A stretch of DNA of 35,938 nucleotides from Anaerolineales bacterium (GTDB taxonomy: Bacteria; Chloroflexota; Anaerolineae; Anaerolineales; UBA4823). The stretch's first letter is position 1; each line of letters begins with the position of its first letter. The position numbers and the translations under genes are program-made. Under the pieces are notes generated by a model. The model made no database searches. It was given only the letters and a program-made list of their open reading frames with translations, and was not told the origin of the DNA. Positions 32,490-35,938 of the stretch are shown in pieces. Where the stretch lies: NCBI GenBank assembly GCA_016929095.1, contig JAFGJM010000047.1, forward strand, positions 1 through 35,938, in the 5' to 3' direction.

Positions 32490-33338
32490 ATGAAACCGAG
32501 AATTGTTAACGCCACCTATACCCCTCAGGCAGTGGTCGATGGCGCGGGCGTCAAACTCAAACGCTGCATGCCCACCCCCAATCTGGATTATCTGGACCCT
32601 TTCCTGTTGCTGGATCAATTCGGTTCGAACGATCCGCATGATTACCTGGCAGGCTTCCCCATGCACCCCCATCGCGGCATTGAAACCATAACCTATATCA
32701 TCGAAGGCGAAATGCATCACAAGGATAGCCAGGGGAATACCGGTAAAATCGGAAAGGGGGAATTGCAATGGATTACCTGCGGGCGAGGTCTCATCCACGA
32801 AGAGATGCCCAGATCGCGGGTCGGTAAAATGTTGGGGTTTCATTTTTGGATAAATATGCCGGGTAATATGAAAATGACCCCGCCCGTCTATCGAGAAATT
32901 CGCGCAGCCGACATCCCAGAAATTACCGGCGAGGAGGGGTTCCGCGTTAAGGTCATCGCCGGCGAGTATGAGGACAAAATTGGACCGATCGCTGAAATAG
33001 CGGCTAATCCGCTTATCCTGGATGTTGCCCTGCCGCAGGAAACCAGTTTCTCCTGCCCGGTTCGCCCAAGCCAGACAGCTTTCATCTACGCTTATGTAGG
33101 CGGGGGATTTGCCCCTCAAAAATATGATGATGTAAAAATCACCGCCTTGAAATGCGCTGAATTCCGCGATGGTGAAACTATCGACATCCGCACGGAAGAA
33201 ACCGCCATCCGCTTCTTACTCATGGCAGCCGATCCCTTAGAAGAACCAATCGCCCGTCATGAGGCCATTGTCATGAACACCGCTGACGAAATCGAACAGG
33301 CTTTATTTGAAATTAAAAGCGGTCTGTTTGTGAGTTGA
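32490..33338 (+). CDS. Pirin family protein
   Basis: A 282-residue bicupin of the pirin family. The metal-binding residues are His59 and His61 (MHPHRG), His103 and Glu105 (LIHEEM), as in human pirin and E. coli YhhW, which bind iron and show quercetin 2,3-dioxygenase activity in vitro. The C-terminal cupin (about 150-270) lacks such a set, as usual. The true substrate in bacteria is generally unknown. The start has AGGAGAG about eight bases before the ATG. A strong terminator lies 100 bases after the stop, so the gene is likely transcribed alone. Confidence 0.93.
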   Translation: MKPRIVNATYTPQAVVDGAGVKLKRCMPTPNLDYLDPFLLLDQFGSNDPHDYLAGFPMHPHRGIETITYIIEGEMHHKDSQGNTGKIGKGELQWITCGRGLIHEEMPRSRVGKMLGFHFWINMPGNMKMTPPVYREIRAADIPEITGEEGFRVKVIAGEYEDKIGPIAEIAANPLILDVALPQETSFSCPVRPSQTAFIYAYVGGGFAPQKYDDVKITALKCAEFRDGETIDIRTEETAIRFLLMAADPLEEPIARHEAIVMNTADEIEQALFEIKSGLFVS

Positions 33339-33440
33339 TTGGCTTTAAGCACAGAATTTTGAAAGCCTGATAAACCACTTGCTATATAAACGTAAATTAC
33401 GCAAAGAAGATACTTGTTTGCGTAGTGTATCTTGCCCTTC

Positions 33441-33478
33441 AAAAAGGCACTTTGACCATCAATCAAAGCGCCTTTTTT
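33441..33478 (+). terminator. Rho-independent terminator after the pirin gene
   Basis: AAAAAGGC-A-CTTTGA (33441-33455) pairs with TCAAAG-C-GCCTTTTT (33463-33477) with one mismatch and a seven-base loop, ending in six T. It is nearly symmetric and could work in both directions. Confidence 0.88.
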
Positions 33479-33569
33479 GATTTTCATTCCTCTCATAGTT
33501 GTAAGGGAAAGCATAAGATAGCCCATTTATAATAAGCCTGGATAATTCTAAGTATTTACAGATTATGTG

Positions 33570-35938
33570 ATGATGAAAACAATCTCGGATTCATTATTGT
33601 TACCACAGCTCCAAAACATAAATAACGGCGATCATGCTGCGTATCTATACCGAGACCCTTTCGAGCAAATAAAAGTGCTTCAATCGTTTATTGGATCGGG
33701 TATACAGCAGGGGTATGAGGTTGTTTGTTTCATCCATCCCCAAACAAAGCAACAATTACTAAATATAACTATCAATGGAAAGCATACAATTGATGAGTTA
33801 TGTTCATCCGGTCAATTAGTAATTGAGGACCTTTCCTCGCTTACACGTCACAACACGGATGCGGTTGGTGTTATACAATCCGTTATAGAGGGTGAAAATC
33901 AAAAGGCAAAGCGTAATAGTAAAGGTGAGTTTAGGATAGCTTTAGAATTATCAGATGTAACGCCTCCCGGGGTAGTAAATTCCAATATTCCACAGTTGGT
34001 CGAAAATATCATCACCTTGTTAAACAAATACCATTGCGCTTCGATATTTCTTTACCCACAGAAATTTGATGGTACAAACGCTTCATTAGAGCTGCTCAGT
34101 CTCCATCCCTGCATTTTTATCCACGACAAAATATATCGACATCAAGCGCAAAAACAAATAAAAAACCGGCAACAATTAGAGAATACCATTGCCCAGCGGA
34201 CTCAGGAACTGGCTCAAACAATCTTACATCTTGAAAGAGAAATCAGCAAAAGGCAGCAAATTGCTGCTTTCTTAACGGAAAGTGAACAACGTTACCGTGC
34301 CCTGGTAGATGGTTCACCCGCACCGATTTTTGTGATTCAAGATGAAAAATTCATTTTTTGCAACCAGGCGGTTATAAAAATGCTGGGGCTCTCTCGCAAT
34401 GACGACCTGATCGGTAAGCCAATTGATTCGGTGATAGATTCCACTTTTATTAGTCATATTTTAAAAGAATCCCCAAGACCCAAAACAAGCTATCAAAAAT
34501 CGCCGTATATCATACAGCTTCACGGTTTGGATGACGCTATCATCCATTTTGAAGCAGTTACCGTTCCAATTACATTTTCCGGAAAATCCGCCCATTTGAT
34601 GATTGGGTATGATGTGACTGAACGTGTTCATACCGAAAATGCACTTAAGCAAAGCGAAGAAACATCCCGCACATTGATCAATGCGGTACACGAGGCATTT
34701 TATCTCCTAAATCCGGATAGCACCATCATTTCCTCCAACGATGAAGGCATAAAACGCCTGGATATGAAAGCAGAAATGATAATTGGGGTTCCTTTTCTAT
34801 CCTGCTTAAAATCCAGGGCAGCAAAAGAACATCAAAAATATATGGATATGGTCATATCCTCGGGAGAGCCCGCAACTTTTAACACCAGTTATAAACAAAG
34901 ATTTCTAAAAAACACAATTTATCCGATTTTCAATGAAAATAAACAAACCGTTCGGTTAGCGTTGTATAGCCGGGATGTCAGCGATCGGGTTCGCACTGAG
35001 AAAGCGCTCCAGCGACACGCACAAGAAATGGATGCCCTATACAGCACTTTTATTGAAATCACTACCCGGATGGATTTATCCACTCTTTTACCCCTCATCG
35101 TGATGCGGGCGGTAACATTAATGGACGAAACATCCGGGGGTTTATATCTGGTTTGCCCAGATAAAGAATCGATCGAACTTGTCGTAAGCTATAAACAGAA
35201 TCGTGACTATACCGGTACTTGTTTGAAATTCGGCGAAGGCCTTTCAGGGAAAATAGCTCAAAACGGTCAACCGATGTTCATCATGAATTATTCCAATTGG
35301 GAAGGTAAACCCGAAGCATACAATGATTCCACGATACACCGCGTCTTAGGGGTGCCTCTCAAAGTGGGTGGTCAGGTAATTGGGGTATTAAATATATCGA
35401 ATTACAAAAAGAAGAGTTCCTATACTCAAGAAGAGATCCGCCTGGCAAGCCTGTTCGCAGATCAGGCAGCCATAGCGATAGAAAATACACGCTTATTGGA
35501 AACCGCTCAACACGAAATCGAAGAACGTATTCAGGCAACAGAAGCATTGAAAGCCTCTCTGGCAGAAAAAGAAGTCATGCTGCGTGAAATTCACCATCGG
35601 GTAAAAAACAACCTGAATGTGATCATTGCGCTATTGGACTTACAAGAAGATTCTTCAAATATACCCCAAGCCAGCCCGCTTTTTAACGACCTAAAAAGTC
35701 GTGTACGTACAATGGCGCTTGTCCACGAGAGTTTATACCAATCGGCTGATTTAAGACGCGTCGACTTTGCCAGTTATATAAAGACCCTGGTTGAATTCTT
35801 GTTCGCCACTTACGCCCTGCAATTAAACATTGACCTCGAATTGGATGTTCCCCCTATCCCATTGACCATTGATACAGCTATCCCATGTGGCTTGATTGTT
35901 AATGAGTTAGTTACTAATGCTATTAAATATGCTTTTCC
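33570..35938 (+). CDS. Sensor histidine kinase, MEDS-PAS-PAS-GAF-HisKA_2, cut by the window end
   Basis: An open frame of 789 codons runs off the right edge. Domains in order: a MEDS-like N-terminal sensor (about 10-195, DHAAYLYRDPFEQIKVL), a coiled coil (about 195-235), PAS 1 (about 236-355, SEQRYRALVDGSPAPIFVI), PAS 2 (about 358-475), GAF (about 487-643, LKFGEGLSGKIAQNGQP), and a HisKA_2 dimerisation domain with the phospho-acceptor in REIHHRVKNNL (His675 or His676). The ATPase N-box NELVTNAIKYAF (778-789) is the last thing seen. No membrane segment is present, so it is a soluble sensor. ATG at 33570 or 33573 starts it, with a weak ribosome binding site; the in-frame stop at 33549 limits the choice. 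Confidence 0.9.
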   Translation, partial: MMKTISDSLLLPQLQNINNGDHAAYLYRDPFEQIKVLQSFIGSGIQQGYEVVCFIHPQTKQQLLNITINGKHTIDELCSSGQLVIEDLSSLTRHNTDAVGVIQSVIEGENQKAKRNSKGEFRIALELSDVTPPGVVNSNIPQLVENIITLLNKYHCASIFLYPQKFDGTNASLELLSLHPCIFIHDKIYRHQAQKQIKNRQQLENTIAQRTQELAQTILHLEREISKRQQIAAFLTESEQRYRALVDGSPAPIFVIQDEKFIFCNQAVIKMLGLSRNDDLIGKPIDSVIDSTFISHILKESPRPKTSYQKSPYIIQLHGLDDAIIHFEAVTVPITFSGKSAHLMIGYDVTERVHTENALKQSEETSRTLINAVHEAFYLLNPDSTIISSNDEGIKRLDMKAEMIIGVPFLSCLKSRAAKEHQKYMDMVISSGEPATFNTSYKQRFLKNTIYPIFNENKQTVRLALYSRDVSDRVRTEKALQRHAQEMDALYSTFIEITTRMDLSTLLPLIVMRAVTLMDETSGGLYLVCPDKESIELVVSYKQNRDYTGTCLKFGEGLSGKIAQNGQPMFIMNYSNWEGKPEAYNDSTIHRVLGVPLKVGGQVIGVLNISNYKKKSSYTQEEIRLASLFADQAAIAIENTRLLETAQHEIEERIQATEALKASLAEKEVMLREIHHRVKNNLNVIIALLDLQEDSSNIPQASPLFNDLKSRVRTMALVHESLYQSADLRRVDFASYIKTLVEFLFATYALQLNIDLELDVPPIPLTIDTAIPCGLIVNELVTNAIKYAF

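Overview
The window (about 36 kb) looks like a chromosomal segment from a member of the Chloroflexota, most likely of the Anaerolineae type. This is an inference from gene content: a DUF4013 membrane protein, a secreted LVIVD-repeat protein ending in a YLPIILK-like tail, a BKR-like SDR with an altered active site, a stand-alone family-B DNA polymerase, and a selenium-type molybdenum hydroxylase locus. No rRNA, tRNA, CRISPR array, phage block or transposase gene was found. Base composition is moderate to AT-rich, except for a visibly GC-richer block at about 28.85-32.04 kb.

Region 1 (0.35-6.4 kb, + strand) is a run of mostly unrelated small cytoplasmic genes: a DUF503 protein, an SDR-like protein lacking the catalytic Tyr/Lys, a Cas4-like PD-(D/E)XK nuclease, an alpha/alpha-toroid-like protein, MscL with an added zinc ribbon, a chloramphenicol-phosphotransferase-like kinase, a YjjX/DUF84 NTP phosphatase, a GNAT acetyltransferase and an alpha/beta hydrolase. 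Region 2 (6.46-11 kb, + strand) has a near-consensus promoter in front of a large secreted LVIVD-repeat protein, then a DUF4013 membrane protein and a PlsC-like acyltransferase.

Region 3 (11.1-16.1 kb, - strand) is a molybdenum hydroxylase operon: a xanthine-dehydrogenase-family Mo-binding subunit, coupled to YqeB (EF2563 family), then a YqeC-MocA fusion, then YjbQ. This set points to a selenium-dependent molybdenum hydroxylase. The FeS and FAD subunits are not here. A perfect 8-bp inverted repeat surrounds the likely -10 box of the operon.

Region 4 (16.2-18.1 kb, + strand) has a DUF4177-like protein, a stand-alone response regulator, ThpR, and RsfS, which appears to start at CTG and closes with a strong terminator. 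Region 5 (18.1-23.6 kb, - strand) has a penicillin-acylase-family hydrolase, YchF, a cold-shock protein with a terminator-like hairpin in its leader, and a two-domain GNAT protein. Region 6 (23.9-28.8 kb, + strand) has a small muconolactone-isomerase-like protein, an APH-type kinase, a methyltransferase, a hemerythrin-like protein, a palindromic intergenic repeat, a DUF362 protein and a DUF2721 membrane protein.

Region 7 (28.85-32.5 kb, - strand) is the most unusual: an overlapping two-gene operon of a RecA-like protein with no recognisable Walker A motif and a C-terminal coiled coil, followed by a divergent family-B DNA polymerase with apparently degenerate exonuclease motifs. It lies behind a 16-bp perfect palindrome and a gene-free, G/C-run-rich hairpin region. 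Region 8 (32.5-35.9 kb, + strand) has a pirin, a strong terminator, and a MEDS-PAS-PAS-GAF-HisKA_2 sensor kinase cut off by the window end.
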